Origin: Pseudomonas asplenii
GTDB lineage: Bacteria > Pseudomonadota > Gammaproteobacteria > Pseudomonadales > Pseudomonadaceae
Reading direction: 5' to 3'
Assembly: GCF_001293465.1 (NCBI RefSeq)
Contig: NZ_JSYZ01000001.1
Location: forward strand, 154,774-203,788
Length of the DNA: 49,015 nt
The notes below the pieces were generated by a model, which saw only the letters and a program-made list of their open reading frames with translations, searched no databases and was not told the origin of the DNA. Position numbers and translations under genes: made by a program. Positions 9,448 to 18,018 of this stretch are shown here, piece by piece (within the stretch, counting starts at the first letter, position 1; each line of letters begins with the position of its first letter).

Positions 9448-10118
9448 TGGAATTCGATTTCAGCGACATCGTCCCGGCCATCCCCGGCCTGTGGAACGGC
9501 ATGCTGATGACTCTGCAACTGATGGCCCTGGGCGTCGTCGGCGGGATCATCATCGGCACCCTGCTGGCACTCATGCGCCTGTCCCACAACAAGCTGCTGT
9601 CGGCGATCGCCGGTGCCTACGTCAACTATTTCCGCTCGATCCCGCTGCTGCTGGTGATCACCTGGTTCTACCTGGCGGTACCGTTCGTGCTGCGCTGGAT
9701 CACCGGCGAAGACACGCCGATCGGTGCATTCACCTCCTGTATCGTCGCCTTCATGATGTTCGAGGCGGCGTACTTCTGTGAAATCGTCCGGGCTGGCGTA
9801 CAGTCGATTCCCAAGGGCCAGATGGGCGCCGCCCAGGCACTGGGCATGGGCTATGGCCAGACCATGCGCCTGATCATCCTGCCCCAGGCCTTCCGCAAGA
9901 TGACCCCGCTGCTGCTGCAGCAAAGTATCATCCTGTTCCAGGACACCTCGCTGGTCTACACCGTGGGCCTGGTGGACTTCCTCAACTCGGCACGTTCGAG
10001 CGGCGATATCGTCGGCCGTTCCAACGAGTTCCTGATTTTCGCCGGCCTGGTCTACTTCACAATCAGCTTTGCCGCCTCGCTGCTGGTCAAGCGTCTGCAA
10101 AAAAGGTTTGCCATATGA
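9447..10118 (+). CDS. aatM: Acidic amino acid ABC transporter permease AatM
   Basis: This 223-residue permease is the second half of the heterodimeric channel. The coupling loop is [30 protein letters not shown], with the EAA-type glycine, and [13 protein letters not shown] marks the helix common to this family. It overlaps aatQ by one base and aatP by four (ATGA), the usual packing of a transport operon. Confidence 0.95.
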   Translation: MEFDFSDIVPAIPGLWNGMLMTLQLMALGVVGGIIIGTLLALMRLSHNKLLSAIAGAYVNYFRSIPLLLVITWFYLAVPFVLRWITGEDTPIGAFTSCIVAFMMFEAAYFCEIVRAGVQSIPKGQMGAAQALGMGYGQTMRLIILPQAFRKMTPLLLQQSIILFQDTSLVYTVGLVDFLNSARSSGDIVGRSNEFLIFAGLVYFTISFAASLLVKRLQKRFAI

Positions 10119-10849
10119 TCTCTATCAAGAACGTCAACAAGTGGTATGGCGACTTCCAGGTGCTGACCGATTGCAGCACCGAAGTCAAAAAGGGTGAAGT
10201 GGTGGTGGTCTGCGGCCCGTCGGGCTCGGGCAAGTCGACCCTGATCAAGTGCGTCAATGCCCTGGAACCGTTCCAGAAGGGCGACATCGTGGTCGACGGC
10301 ACCTCCATCGCCGACCCGAAGACCGATCTGCCGAAACTGCGCTCGCGAGTGGGCATGGTGTTCCAGCACTTCGAGCTGTTCCCGCACCTGACCATCACCG
10401 AGAACCTGACCATCGCGCAGATCAAGGTGCTGGGCCGCAGCAAGGAAGAAGCCACCAAAAAAGGCCTGCAATTGCTCGATCGCGTCGGCCTGTCGGCCCA
10501 TGCGCACAAGCATCCCGGCCAGCTCTCCGGCGGCCAGCAGCAGCGCGTGGCGATCGCCCGGGCGCTGGCGATGGACCCGATCGTCATGCTGTTCGACGAA
10601 CCGACCTCGGCCCTCGACCCGGAAATGGTCAACGAAGTGCTCGACGTGATGGTCCAGCTGGCCCAGGAAGGCATGACCATGATGTGCGTGACCCACGAGA
10701 TGGGCTTCGCCCGCAAGGTCGCCAGCCGTGTGATCTTCATGGACCAGGGCAAGATCATCGAAGACTGCAACAAGGAAGAGTTCTTCGGCGACATCAGCGC
10801 CCGCTCCGACCGTGCGCAGCACTTCCTCGAGAAAATCCTGCAGCACTGA
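10115..10849 (+). CDS. aatP: Acidic amino acid ABC transporter ATPase AatP
   Basis: This 244-residue ATP-binding subunit of the polar amino acid class has all ABC motifs: Walker [10 protein letters not shown] near residue 36, Q-loop [12 protein letters not shown], signature LSGGQQQRV, Walker [14 protein letters not shown] and switch histidine VTHEMGFA. It energises uptake of glutamate and aspartate captured by AatJ. It starts inside the aatM stop codon and is the last gene of the transporter set. A REP pair separates it from aauS. Confidence 0.97.
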   Translation: MISIKNVNKWYGDFQVLTDCSTEVKKGEVVVVCGPSGSGKSTLIKCVNALEPFQKGDIVVDGTSIADPKTDLPKLRSRVGMVFQHFELFPHLTITENLTIAQIKVLGRSKEEATKKGLQLLDRVGLSAHAHKHPGQLSGGQQQRVAIARALAMDPIVMLFDEPTSALDPEMVNEVLDVMVQLAQEGMTMMCVTHEMGFARKVASRVIFMDQGKIIEDCNKEEFFGDISARSDRAQHFLEKILQH

Positions 10850-10886
10850 CAGGGCCGGACCGCAGTATCCGCGGACTGCGCAGTCT

Positions 10887-10958
10887 TGTGGGAGCGGGCT
10901 TGCCCGCGAAGCCTTCAGCGCACTCGCTGCCCTCGCGGGCAGCAGCGCCGCTCCCGCC
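10887..10958. repeat. REP pair between aatP and aauS
   Basis: GTGGGAGCGGGCTTGCCCGCGAAG (an inverted-type copy, here in two adjacent parts from about 10889) faces a degenerate forward copy CTCGCGGGCAGCAGCGCCGC near 10932-10951. It makes up most of the 140-base gap and may partly insulate the sensor genes from the transporter transcript. Confidence 0.75.
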
Positions 10959-10989
10959 AAGACGATCTGGTTGACCCAAGGCATCTGTG

Positions 10990-12891
10990 ATGAAATGCGA
11001 CCCCAATCTCTATCGTGCGACGCCGCCATCACTCGCCGTGAAACCCCGCCTGATCCGTCACCTGTTCCTGCCGCCGCTGATCATCCTGCTGATGATCGGC
11101 CTCGGCTATGCCGGCTATCGCATCAGCGAGCACTACGGCATCCGCACCCTCAGCGAAAATGGCCAGCGCGCACTGGAACTGCATGCGCGCACCGTCGAAA
11201 GCGAACTGAGCAAGTACACCTACCTGCCCAGCCTGCTGGAACTTGAGTCCAGCGTCTCGGACCTGCTGCGCGAGCCCGACGCCGACCATCGCCAGACCGT
11301 CAACGAATACCTCGAAGGCCTCAACCGCCGCAGCCGCAGCCGGGCGATCTATGTGCTGGACACCTCCGGCCGGGTGCTGGCCACCAGCAACTGGCGCGAC
11401 AGCGACAGTTACCTCGGCGAAGACCTGTCGTTCCGCGCCTATTTCCAGGACGCCGTACGCGGCCAGCCGGGACGCTTCTACGGCATCGGCAGCACCCTCG
11501 GCGAACCCGGCTACTACCTGGCCCACGGCCTTGAGGAACAAGGCAAGATCATCGGCGTGGCCGTGATCAAGGTGCGCCTCGAAGCCCTTGAGGAACGCTG
11601 GCAGCGTGCCCGACTGGAAGCCTTCGTCAGCGACGAGAACGGCATCATCATTCTCTCCAGCGACCCGAGCCGACGCCTCAAGTCGGTCCGCCCGCTCAGC
11701 TCGGAGACCAAGGATCGCCTGGCGCGCAGCCTGCAATACTACTGGTGGCCGCTCAACGAGCTGCAGCCGCTGGCCCGCGAACGCCTCGGCGATGGCGTCG
11801 AGACCCTGACCTTCCCCGCCAACCCCGACCTGGTCAAGGACGGCGACAATGTCAGTTACCTGGCCCAGACCCGCCAGTTGGCCGACACCCCCTGGAACTT
11901 CACCCTGCTCACGCCCTTGCAGGACCTGCGGCGGGAAGCGGCCAACCAGGGCATCCTGGTCGCGGTGGCCTTTGCCCTGGTGGCGTTCCTGCTGATCGCC
12001 TGGAACGAGCGGCGCAAGGTGCTCGCCACCCGCCTGGCCGCACGGGAAGCCCTGCAGGAGGCCAACAACCAGCTGGAACGACGCATCACCGAACGCACCG
12101 CCGACCTGCGCGCCAGCAACGACCGGCTCAAGGACCAGATCCGCGAGCGGCGCCAGGCCGAGGAAACCCTGCGCCGGGCCCAGGATGAACTGGTGCAGGC
12201 CGGCAAGCTGGCCGCCATCGGCCAGATGTCCACCAGCATCGCCCACGAGCTGAACCAGCCCCTGGCAGCCTTGCGTACCCTGTCCGGCAACACCATTCGG
12301 TTTCTCGAACGCGGCGAGCTGGAGGTGGCCAGCACCAACCTGCGCACCATCAACGACCTGATCGACCGCATGGGCCGCATCACCGCCAGCCTGCGCGCCT
12401 TTGCCCGCCGGGGCGATGACAAGGGCGAGGCCAACCTGGGCAAATCCATCGATGCCGCCCTGCAGTTGTTGAGCGGCCGCATCGAGGCCATGCACCTGGA
12501 AATCCACCGCGACCATGACGACGTCCAGCTGGCGATCGATCCGACCCGCCTGGAGCAGATCCTGGTCAACCTGTTCGGCAACGCCCTCGACGCCATGCAG
12601 GCACAGCCGTTGCCGGAACTGTGGCTGGAGGGCGACTTCGCCGAAGGCAAGTACCGCCTGCAAGTGCGCGACAACGGCCACGGCATTGGCCTGGAAGCGC
12701 GCAAGCACCTGTTCGAACCCTTTTTCACCACCAAGCCCGGCGCACAAGGCCTCGGCCTGGGCCTGACGCTCTCGGCGAGCCTGGCGGCGGCGGCCGGCGG
12801 CAACCTGGGCGTGGAGCACCCGGCCAGCGGCGGCACCGCCTTCGTCCTCCATCTACCGCGGGTCATCCCTGCCAAGGCCGAGCCGATATGA
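10990..12891 (+). CDS. aauS: Sensor histidine kinase AauS (acidic amino acid utilisation)
   Basis: This 633-residue DctB-like kinase has a membrane helix at about residues 22-42, a large periplasmic double-Cache/PAS-like sensor region and a second helix near 316-336. A coiled coil follows, then the phosphoacceptor motif SIAHELNQPLAALRTL. The ATPase domain carries the N box LVNLFGNALDAM and G boxes DNGHGIG and GLGLGLTLS. The ATG at 10990 is preferred to the GTG one codon earlier. Its neighbours imply that it senses glutamate/aspartate-type ligands. The stop codon overlaps aauR by four bases. Confidence 0.92.
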   Translation: MKCDPNLYRATPPSLAVKPRLIRHLFLPPLIILLMIGLGYAGYRISEHYGIRTLSENGQRALELHARTVESELSKYTYLPSLLELESSVSDLLREPDADHRQTVNEYLEGLNRRSRSRAIYVLDTSGRVLATSNWRDSDSYLGEDLSFRAYFQDAVRGQPGRFYGIGSTLGEPGYYLAHGLEEQGKIIGVAVIKVRLEALEERWQRARLEAFVSDENGIIILSSDPSRRLKSVRPLSSETKDRLARSLQYYWWPLNELQPLARERLGDGVETLTFPANPDLVKDGDNVSYLAQTRQLADTPWNFTLLTPLQDLRREAANQGILVAVAFALVAFLLIAWNERRKVLATRLAAREALQEANNQLERRITERTADLRASNDRLKDQIRERRQAEETLRRAQDELVQAGKLAAIGQMSTSIAHELNQPLAALRTLSGNTIRFLERGELEVASTNLRTINDLIDRMGRITASLRAFARRGDDKGEANLGKSIDAALQLLSGRIEAMHLEIHRDHDDVQLAIDPTRLEQILVNLFGNALDAMQAQPLPELWLEGDFAEGKYRLQVRDNGHGIGLEARKHLFEPFFTTKPGAQGLGLGLTLSASLAAAAGGNLGVEHPASGGTAFVLHLPRVIPAKAEPI

Positions 12892-14213
12892 ACAACGACC
12901 TGACCGTCCTGATCGTCGAAGACGATCCCCATGTACTGCTCGGCTGCCAGCAGGCGCTGTCCCTCGAAGACATTCCCTGCGAAGGTGTCTCCAGCGCCGA
13001 AGCGGCCCTGGAACGGGTCGGCGACAACTTTCCCGGTATCGTCATCAGCGATATCCGCTTGCCGGGCATCGACGGCCTGGAACTGCTGACCCGCCTCAAG
13101 GCCCGCGACCGCAGCCTGCCGGTGGTGCTGATCACCGGCCACGGCGATATCTCCATGGCGGTCGGGGCGATGCGCAACGGTGCCTACGACTTCATGGAAA
13201 AACCCTTCTCGCCCGAACGCCTGGTCGAGGTCGCCCGCCGCGCCCTGGAACAACGTGGCCTGTCGCGGGAAGTCTGGTCGCTGCGCCGGCAACTGGCCGA
13301 GCGCGACAGCCTGGAAGGGCGGATCATCGGCCGCTCGCCGGCGATGCAGAACCTGCGGGAGCTGATCGCCAACGTCGCCGACACGTCGGCCAACGTGCTG
13401 ATCGAAGGCGAAACCGGTACCGGCAAGGAACTGGTCGCCCGCTGCCTGCATGACTTCAGCCGGCGCCAGTCGCAACAGTTCGTCGCCCTCAACTGCGGTG
13501 GCCTGCCGGAAAACCTCTTCGAGAGCGAGATCTTCGGTCACGAGGCCAACGCCTTCACCGGCGCCGGCAAGCGGCGGATCGGCAAGATCGAGCACGCCCA
13601 CGGCGGCACGCTGTTTCTCGATGAAGTGGAAAGCATGCCGATCCCGCTGCAGATCAAGCTGCTGCGGGTCCTGCAGGAACGCACCCTGGAGCGCCTGGGC
13701 TCGAACCAGAGCGTCGCGGTGGACTGCCGGGTGATCGCCGCGACCAAATCCGACCTCGACGAACTGGGCAAGGCCGGCGAGTTCCGCAGCGACCTCTACT
13801 ACCGCCTGAACGTGGTGACCCTGGAACTGCCGCCACTGCGCGAGCGGCGCGAGGACATCCTGCAACTGTTCGAACACTTCCTGCAGCAGTCGTCGCTGCG
13901 TTTCGATCGTGCCGCGCCGGAGCTGGACAACCAGACCCTGTCGAGCCTGATGAGCCACGACTGGCCGGGCAACGTACGCGAACTGCGCAACGTCGCCGAG
14001 CGCTTCGCCCTCGGCCTGCCGGCCTTCAAGAAGCCCGGCGCACAGAGCGCTGGCGGCCTGGGTTTCGCCGAAGCGGTGGAAGCCTTCGAGCGCAACCTGC
14101 TCAACGAAGCCCTGCAACGCAGTGGCGGCAACCTGACCCAGGCCAGCCAGGAACTGGGCATGGCCAAGACCACCCTGTTCGACAAGGTGAAGAAGTACGG
14201 TTTGAGTCACTGA
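12888..14213 (+). CDS. aauR: Sigma-54-dependent response regulator AauR
   Basis: This 441-residue NtrC/DctD-type activator has a receiver domain with phosphoacceptor D in VISDIRLPGIDG and an AAA+ domain with Walker A GETGTGKELVAR and Walker B GGTLFLDEVES. A C-terminal Fis-type helix-turn-helix (NLTQASQELGMAKTTLFDKV) follows. The sigma-54-contact loop reads NAFTGA rather than GAFTGA. It is translationally coupled to aauS (ATGA overlap). Two matching DNA boxes and a sigma-54 promoter in front of aatJ show the likely target. Confidence 0.94.
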   Translation: MNNDLTVLIVEDDPHVLLGCQQALSLEDIPCEGVSSAEAALERVGDNFPGIVISDIRLPGIDGLELLTRLKARDRSLPVVLITGHGDISMAVGAMRNGAYDFMEKPFSPERLVEVARRALEQRGLSREVWSLRRQLAERDSLEGRIIGRSPAMQNLRELIANVADTSANVLIEGETGTGKELVARCLHDFSRRQSQQFVALNCGGLPENLFESEIFGHEANAFTGAGKRRIGKIEHAHGGTLFLDEVESMPIPLQIKLLRVLQERTLERLGSNQSVAVDCRVIAATKSDLDELGKAGEFRSDLYYRLNVVTLELPPLRERREDILQLFEHFLQQSSLRFDRAAPELDNQTLSSLMSHDWPGNVRELRNVAERFALGLPAFKKPGAQSAGGLGFAEAVEAFERNLLNEALQRSGGNLTQASQELGMAKTTLFDKVKKYGLSH

Positions 14214-14215
14214 CA

Positions 14216-14237
14216 GCCGCCTGCTGATCAAGGCGGC
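14216..14237 (+). terminator. Hairpin after aauR
   Basis: GCCGCCT (14216-14222) and AGGCGGC (14231-14237) form a perfect seven-base stem with an eight-base loop, two bases after the aauR stop. There is no T run, so it may be a weak terminator. Confidence 0.45.
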
Positions 14238-14331
14238 GCTCCCATGACGGCGGCACAGCTGTCTGGCCCGCCCTTTGCATTTCCCCGCCAAAGCCCGAAA
14301 CACCTGCCCTCCAGCCTGGGCAGGGCATCCG

Positions 14332-15285
14332 ATGCACGGGCGCTGCCACGGGAAAAACGACGTTTTGAACATCTTAGATCTCGACCACAGCCTCACGGTC
14401 CAGGCGCCGATCCGCAACCTGCTCGACAGTGGTCGCGCGCGGCGCCTGGACCTGCTCGACCTCGGCCCGAAACTGCGTCTGTGGACCACCGAACGCCAGT
14501 ACCGGCGCTTCACCGAACGCCTGCGCCAGCTCGTCGCGCCAGCGGCAGGCAAGCCACAGATCATCTTCGTCGGCTCCGGCGACTACCATCACCTGACCCC
14601 GGCCTTCCTCGACAACCTGCCGGAACCGGTCAGCCTGATCCACTTCGACAACCACCCCGACTGGGTCCACCTGGCCCCGCGCCGGCACTGCGGCTCGTGG
14701 GTCAACCGCGCACTCAAGCTGCCGAACATCCAGCGCATCGTCACCCTCGGCCCCTGCAGCGAGGACCTCGATACCCCGCAACTGCGCGGTGGCAACCTCG
14801 GCGCCCTGCGCCGCGGCGTCCTGCAGCTGTTCCCCTGGCAGCACGCGCCGTCCAAGGTCTGGGGGCGGATCGGCGACGGTGCCGGCCACCAGCAGCAGGA
14901 GAACCAGTTGCACTGGCGCAACCTGGCCGACGAGCACTGGCCGGACTTCCTCGAACAACTGATCCAGAGCCTGCCCACCGAAGCGATCTGGATCACCATC
15001 GACAAGGACGTGCTGGCCAGCGAGGATGCCGCCACCAACTGGGACCAGGGCGGCATGCGCCTGACCCACCTGCTCGACGCCCTCCGCGCCCTGGCGGCGC
15101 GCAAACGCGTGCTGGGCATCGATATCTGCGGCGAGTTCGCCCAGCCGGCCTTCAGCAACGCCTTCAAGCGCTGGGAAGCCAGGTCCGACCAGCCGCCGGC
15201 CGAACGCTGGAGCGCGGCCGACCTGCAACGCAACGCGACCACCAACCAGGCATTGATCTCGCTGTTCGAGGAGCTGTTTCCGTGA
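14332..15285 (+). CDS. Arginase/agmatinase-like ureohydrolase family protein
   Basis: This protein of about 317 residues resembles the arginase-agmatinase family but is divergent. Candidate manganese ligands remain: SGDYHH (GD-x-H), HFDNHPDW (D-x-H-x-D) and TIDKDVL (D-x-D). GIDICGEFAQPA follows, where ordinary members have E-x-x-E/D-type sequences. Members hydrolyse C-N bonds of guanidino or related compounds; the substrate here cannot be named. The start is uncertain: the ATG at 14332 has AGGG upstream, but clear homology begins at a TTG at 14365 (NILDLDHSL). It overlaps the next gene by four bases, so it forms an operon with two small membrane proteins. Confidence 0.75.
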   Translation: MHGRCHGKNDVLNILDLDHSLTVQAPIRNLLDSGRARRLDLLDLGPKLRLWTTERQYRRFTERLRQLVAPAAGKPQIIFVGSGDYHHLTPAFLDNLPEPVSLIHFDNHPDWVHLAPRRHCGSWVNRALKLPNIQRIVTLGPCSEDLDTPQLRGGNLGALRRGVLQLFPWQHAPSKVWGRIGDGAGHQQQENQLHWRNLADEHWPDFLEQLIQSLPTEAIWITIDKDVLASEDAATNWDQGGMRLTHLLDALRALAARKRVLGIDICGEFAQPAFSNAFKRWEARSDQPPAERWSAADLQRNATTNQALISLFEELFP

Positions 15286-15656
15286 CCCTGACCGTTGTTC
15301 TACTGGTGGCCTTCTCCATTGTCCTCGACGTGGTCGGCCAACTCTGCTTCAAGATCGGCCTGGACCGCCTGCCGGAGCTGGAAGGCGGCTTTCGCCTGAA
15401 CGCCTTCTGGGGCCAGGTATTCAACGCACCGCTGCTGTGGTGCGGGATCGGTGCCTATGCCGTGGAATTCCTGGTCTGGCTCGAGGCCCTGTCCCGGGCG
15501 CCATTGAGCCTGCTGTTCCCGGCCGCCGCGCTGGGCTACTGCGGGGTGGTGCTGGCCGGCAAGGTGGTGCTGGGGGAAACCGTCAGCCGCCGTCGCTGGA
15601 TGGGCACCCTGGTGATCACCCTGGGCGTCATGCTGGTTGCCATCGCTGGCAGTTGA
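15282..15656 (+). CDS. Small EamA/SMR-like transporter subunit 1
   Basis: This 124-residue protein with four predicted membrane helices resembles half of an EamA transporter or ArnE/SMR proteins (ALSRAPLSLLFPAAALGY, then GETVSRRRWMGTLVITLG). It begins with GTG at 15282 inside the stop of the arginase-like gene, with GAGGAG nine bases upstream, so translation is coupled. The next gene is a second protein of the same kind, so the two probably form an asymmetric heterodimer. Polyamine, guanidino or lipid-linked substrates are all possible; the arginase-like partner favours a nitrogenous cation. Confidence 0.75.
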   Translation: MTLTVVLLVAFSIVLDVVGQLCFKIGLDRLPELEGGFRLNAFWGQVFNAPLLWCGIGAYAVEFLVWLEALSRAPLSLLFPAAALGYCGVVLAGKVVLGETVSRRRWMGTLVITLGVMLVAIAGS

Positions 15657-15675
15657 GAGTTGAAGGAACCTGATT

Positions 15676-16077
15676 ATGAGTAATGTCAAACACATCGACT
15701 GGCTTCACGGCCGCCTGGGCACCATCGTGCTCTGGGCCCTGCTGATCCTCTTCGAAAGCGCCGGCCAGATCGCCACCAAGGTCGGCGGCGACCAGTTGGG
15801 CCAGGTGGATTTCAACCTGCAGTGGCTCACTGCGGTGCTGGTCAACCCGGGCGTCTGGGTAGCGATCGCCTGCTACATCGGCGCGTTCTTCGTGTGGATG
15901 CTGATCCTGCGGCGCAGCAGCCTGTCCCTGGCCTTCCCCTTGAGCTCGCTGGTGTTCATCGCCGTGCTGCTCGGCTCGTGGCTGGGGCTGGGCGAACAGA
16001 TCAGCCCACTGCACTGGATCGGCGTGCTGGTGATTATCGGCGGGATCGCCCTGCTTGCCGAGGGCGAGGAGAACTGA
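15676..16077 (+). CDS. Small EamA/SMR-like transporter subunit 2
   Basis: This 133-residue protein has four predicted helices and the same topology as its neighbour. Shared features are SLSLAFPLSSLVFIAVLLGSW and the closing GEQISPLHWIGVLVIIGG, equivalent to EamA helices 3-4. A charged residue (E27 in LFESAGQIATK) lies in the first helix, as in many small multidrug resistance proteins. AAGGAAC precedes the ATG. The 19-base gap to the upstream gene suggests one transcript ending near 16080, convergent with the desaturase gene. Confidence 0.75.
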   Translation: MSNVKHIDWLHGRLGTIVLWALLILFESAGQIATKVGGDQLGQVDFNLQWLTAVLVNPGVWVAIACYIGAFFVWMLILRRSSLSLAFPLSSLVFIAVLLGSWLGLGEQISPLHWIGVLVIIGGIALLAEGEEN

Positions 16078-16105
16078 GACAACTCCAGGCCCGCGGCTCC
16101 ACCCT

Positions 16106-16966
16106 TCAGCGGTGCCTGAGCAGAAAGCCCAGGCCATGGGCCAGTGGAATCACCTTCACCCCCGCCTCGCGCTGCTGCTGCCTGATCTGCGCATGAAACG
16201 CCTTGACCTTGGTCCAGTGCATCTTCGGCCGGTAGTGGTGCTCGGCGTGATAACCGTTGTTCATCCAGATCAGGTTGTAGAGCCGGCTGTAGGAACTCAC
16301 GCCCCAGGCGATCGGCAGGTCCGGGTTGCCACCCAGGTGCTCGTAGTAGCCGTTGAGCGAGGACAGCGACTGCCCCAGGTACCAGAACGGCAGCAGCACC
16401 AGCACCGCGTGCCAGTCATAGGCCGCCAGAGCCAGGTAGAACGCCACCGTCGCACAGATCTCGACCTTGACCCAGCGCGCATCCGCCGGATGCTTGCGCT
16501 GCATTTCCTCGTAGTAGGCCTTCGGATCATCGCGGAAGAAACTCAGGAAGGTGTAGGCCCAGACGTTGTCCGGCTGGCCGTCCTTGCCATGCAGGTAGAT
16601 CGACAGCGGGTCGATGGTGGTCCCGTCCTCCCGCGGCAGGTCGGAGTTGCCGCGATGGTGGCGGTTGTGGATATCGCGATACATCGTCTGGGAAAAACCG
16701 ATGGTCAGCGACAGCAGCAGGTCGAAGCCGCGGTTCATCCAGTGCGGGGTGAAATAGGGGTTGTGGATCTGGTTGTGGGAGATGCTGTTGATGCTCCACG
16801 ACAGGCTGACCGCATAGAGCAGTGCCGTCGGGATGATCAGCCACCAGGAGTGGTCGTGAAAACCCAGCACCAGCCAGAGTACGAAGGCGAAATGGGCCAG
16901 CGCCATGACAATGGGCACCAGGTCCCAGAGCGAATAGGCCAACAGGCGATAAGCAGGACGAGCCAT
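16106..16966 (-). CDS. Membrane-bound fatty acid desaturase
   Basis: This 286-residue integral membrane di-iron enzyme has all three histidine boxes: H64-x3-H68 (HNQIH), H100-x2-H103-H104 (HNRHH) and H240-x2-H243-H244 (HAEHH). Hydrophobic spans flank the boxes. This pattern is that of acyl-lipid or acyl-CoA desaturases and related hydroxylases. It is shorter than the roughly 390-residue DesB type, so the substrate and position of action are open. The ATG at 16966 has GGGA about nine bases upstream; a much longer in-frame extension overlaps the MipA gene and is rejected. It follows the MipA-like gene by 115 bases on the same strand. Confidence 0.88.
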   Translation of the reverse strand: MARPAYRLLAYSLWDLVPIVMALAHFAFVLWLVLGFHDHSWWLIIPTALLYAVSLSWSINSISHNQIHNPYFTPHWMNRGFDLLLSLTIGFSQTMYRDIHNRHHRGNSDLPREDGTTIDPLSIYLHGKDGQPDNVWAYTFLSFFRDDPKAYYEEMQRKHPADARWVKVEICATVAFYLALAAYDWHAVLVLLPFWYLGQSLSSLNGYYEHLGGNPDLPIAWGVSSYSRLYNLIWMNNGYHAEHHYRPKMHWTKVKAFHAQIRQQQREAGVKVIPLAHGLGFLLRHR

Positions 16967-17026
16967 CTGAAAGTTTCCCGGACAGTGATTACCGGGAGGT
17001 CCATTGCAAACGGCAGACCAGTTTTG

Positions 17027-17050
17027 CCCGGCCGGACAAAACCCGCCGGG
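17027..17050 (-). terminator. Possible hairpin between the mipA-like and desaturase genes
   Basis: CCCGGC (17027-17032) and GCCGGG (17045-17050) can pair across a 12-base loop. On the minus strand GCAAAAC follows instead of a T run, so this is at most a weak attenuator. Confidence 0.3.
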
Positions 17051-17081
17051 GCCCCTCAGCCAGCCGATCGCCCCCTTCCTG

Positions 17082-17855
17082 TCAGAACTTGTAGCTGATC
17101 GCGGTCTGCACCTGGCCCTGGTTGCTGTTGCCACGTTCCCTGACGATGCTGCTGTCAGCCGCGTTGCCTACCAGGCGAATCCAACTCGCGCTGGTCATCA
17201 GCGACCAGCTGCCACCCAGCGGAACCGCGAAGTTCTGGGTCAGGGTGAAGTTCTGCAGCCCGCCACCCGGCTTGTACTGCTCGATCCCCGAGGCCTGGGC
17301 CTCTTCGGCGGTCACGCCGAAAAAGGTCCGGGTCTGCCGCGCATCGGCGAAATGGGCGCTCAGGTTGCTGCTGCCGATGATGCCCAGGCCCAGCGGATAG
17401 CCGAGTTCGCCGCCGACCTTGCCGAGCAGGCCACCCTGGGCGTTGCCGCCACCGACCGCACTGCCGACCTGCACGAATACCCGCCAGAAGTCGGCCGGCG
17501 CGTACTGCACGTAACCGCCGACCTGGGCCATGTCCGGGACATTGCGCAAGCCGCGCAGGTCGCCGTCGGCGTTGCGCCCCGGCAGGTAGTTGATGAACGG
17601 CCCGGCCGTGAAGCCGCTGCCCTTGAAGGCATCCCAGGTCAGGCCATCGTCGCCACTGAGGCTGACGTCTCCCCAATCCAGGTCCAGATAGGGCAACGGC
17701 ACAGTGTCGTAACTGCTGCCCGAAGGGTCATGGGGCTGATAGCCGATACCGAGACCGATCTGCCCGCCGAGCCCTTCCTCAGCCAGCGCAGCAGCACTCC
17801 AGCCGCCCAGGGCCAGCAGACCGGCAAGCAGCAATGTGGGGGTAAACCTGGCCAT
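17082..17855 (-). CDS. MipA/OmpV family outer membrane protein
   Basis: This 257-residue precursor has a signal peptide (residues 1-25, TPTLLLAGLLALGGWSAAALA) and beta-barrel-like alternation. It ends in the aromatic terminal strand ISYKF, the recognition signal for outer membrane insertion. The family includes scaffolding protein MipA and OmpV-type porins. It probably shares a transcript with the desaturase downstream. It is divergent from the six-gene operon across a 228-base control region containing TTGTAGC repeats, so shared regulation is possible. Confidence 0.87.
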   Translation of the reverse strand: MARFTPTLLLAGLLALGGWSAAALAEEGLGGQIGLGIGYQPHDPSGSSYDTVPLPYLDLDWGDVSLSGDDGLTWDAFKGSGFTAGPFINYLPGRNADGDLRGLRNVPDMAQVGGYVQYAPADFWRVFVQVGSAVGGGNAQGGLLGKVGGELGYPLGLGIIGSSNLSAHFADARQTRTFFGVTAEEAQASGIEQYKPGGGLQNFTLTQNFAVPLGGSWSLMTSASWIRLVGNAADSSIVRERGNSNQGQVQTAISYKF

Positions 17856-17929
17856 TGAGACGTTTCCTTGTTCTGAACATGCGCGCATCAATCACCAGAG
17901 CGCCTGCCTTAGGCAAGCACTGATCTTGT

Positions 17930-17965
17930 TTGTAGCAAGCTACAAAAATTGTAGCTCCTTGTAGC
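17930..17965. promoter_or_regulatory. TTGTAGC repeat cluster (candidate enhancer)
   Basis: TTGTAGCAAGCTACAA (17930-17945) is a perfect inverted repeat with seven-base arms. Two further direct TTGTAGC copies follow at 17949-17955 and 17959-17965. The cluster is centred roughly 85-105 bases before the predicted start from the sigma-54 promoter. This is the expected upstream activating position for the NtrC-type regulator encoded by the sixth gene of the operon. Confidence 0.6.
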
Positions 17966-18018
17966 CAATTTCATACAAACATCCGGCAAACCCCGTGAAT
18001 ACAGGGCCTTCAGCGCTT

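Noticed and set aside
11856..14564. A 902-codon open frame on the minus strand over aauS-aauR
   Set aside because: It is antisense to two well-supported genes, is rich in Arg/Ser/Ala typical of a frame mirrored from GC-rich coding DNA, and has no recognisable domain or ribosome site.
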